Origin: Deltaproteobacteria bacterium RIFCSPHIGHO2_02_FULL_40_11 | GTDB taxonomy: Bacteria; Bdellovibrionota; JACOXK01; 2-02-FULL-40-11 | Assembly (NCBI GenBank): GCA_001798105.1 | Contig: MGRI01000080.1 | Location: 1-5,065 of the forward strand | DNA: 5,065 nucleotides | Direction: 5' to 3' | Shown here: piece after piece, positions 4,709-5,065 of the stretch | Numbering within the stretch: position 1 is the first letter of the stretch | How the letters are laid out: every line of letters starts with the position of its first letter | The notes under the pieces: generated by a model | What the model was told of the DNA's origin: nothing | Seen by the model: the letters and a program-made list of their open reading frames with translations, nothing else | Databases searched by the model: none | Position numbers and translations under genes: made by a program

Positions 4709-5065
4709 TTTAAAACATCGCCATAATATTCAGCGACATTTTTTTGAGATTCACACACACGGACACGATACAAATTTGCATCTTTAATTTTAGGCGCTAA
4801 AACTTTCCAAAAAACAGTACTTAAATTTTCGGCTGTTGGAATCACACCTTCTAAAAATGTGACATCTTGATTTAAATTTTTATGGTCACAATAGGTATAA
4901 ATTTCTTGTTTAATCAGGCGATTTAATTTTTTAAGATCCATCACCATGCCTGTTTGTGGATCGGCATTTCCTTTGACCGTGACTTCTACAATATAATTAT
5001 GCCCATGGCCTCTGGAACATTCTTCATACACTTCTTCATTTTGTTGAGGTGTGAAATTGGGGTTC
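4705..5065 (-). CDS. queD: 6-carboxytetrahydropterin synthase / PTPS family (N-terminus outside window)
   Basis: The C-terminal ~120 residues of a 6-pyruvoyl-tetrahydropterin synthase family enzyme; the frame stays open to the window edge, so the start is missing. Seen in order: NPNF near the edge, then YEECSRGHGHNY with the catalytic Cys and two zinc-binding His (the third zinc His would be upstream), DPQTGMVMDLKKL, CDHKNLN (Asp-His of the catalytic triad), PTAENL and RVCESQKN with the pterin-anchoring Glu. QueD converts 7,8-dihydroneopterin triphosphate to 6-carboxy-tetrahydropterin for queuosine and other 7-deazapurines. The NPN and YEEC segments are nearer to the animal-type PTPS branch from memory, so a different pterin product is possible; the Cys rather than Glu argues against the folate-type PTPS-III. 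A GTG at 5029-5031 is internal and is not the real start. Stop codons overlap with the secreted-protein gene at TTAA. Confidence 0.9.
   Translation of the reverse strand, partial: NPNFTPQQNEEVYEECSRGHGHNYIVEVTVKGNADPQTGMVMDLKKLNRLIKQEIYTYCDHKNLNQDVTFLEGVIPTAENLSTVFWKVLAPKIKDANLYRVRVCESQKNVAEYYGDVLN

Noticed and set aside
4705..5065. preQ1 riboswitch upstream of queD
   Set aside because: The gene's 5' end and leader are outside the window, so nothing can be said.

Overview
The window comes from a bacterium that is moderately AT-rich by eye and probably Gram-negative. Support for this is housekeeping genes packed with overlaps, one strong Shine-Dalgarno (AGGAGG), a signal-peptide protein, and a pgsA/tRNA-Gly(GCC) neighbourhood that also occurs in Proteobacteria such as E. 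coli (pgsA-glyW). I cannot name the lineage from the sequence. A delta-proteobacterium-like or candidate-phylum genome would fit, but that is a guess. No phage, IS, CRISPR or plasmid genes are visible.

Left part, + strand (1-1260): the Gly/Arg-rich (RGG) tail of a truncated, probably RNA-binding protein runs directly into dut (dUTPase). dut overlaps pgsA (phosphatidylglycerophosphate synthase). These three are probably co-transcribed. A short intergenic stretch then holds a palindromic repeat built on a GCGAAGC mini-hairpin. A complete tRNA-Gly(GCC) gene follows two bases after it.

Middle (1276-3346): an ATP-grasp ligase of unknown substrate starts 15 nt after the tRNA with no visible ribosome binding site. 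It meets rlmN (23S rRNA A2503 / tRNA A37 C2-methyltransferase, radical SAM) tail to tail with a 14-nt overlap.

Right part (3388-5065): upstream of rlmN on the same (-) strand lies a short-chain dehydrogenase that closely resembles the catalytic domain of HSDL2, without the SCP2 domain. The pair could form an SDR-rlmN operon. Divergent from the SDR is a small secreted protein of unknown function with an excellent RBS; the 85-bp divergent spacer carries several short inverted repeats. The window ends in a queD/PTPS-family gene (6-carboxytetrahydropterin synthase) on the - strand, cut by the window edge, which shares its stop tetranucleotide TTAA with the secreted-protein gene.

Functionally this is mostly core metabolism: nucleotide-pool sanitation (dut), phospholipid synthesis (pgsA), translation (tRNA-Gly, rlmN) and pterin/queuosine synthesis (queD). 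The less explained genes are the ATP-grasp ligase, the HSDL2-like SDR and the secreted protein. I did not find convincing evidence of a new multi-gene system. The repeat, the unusual dut start and the SD-less starts are the points most worth a second look.
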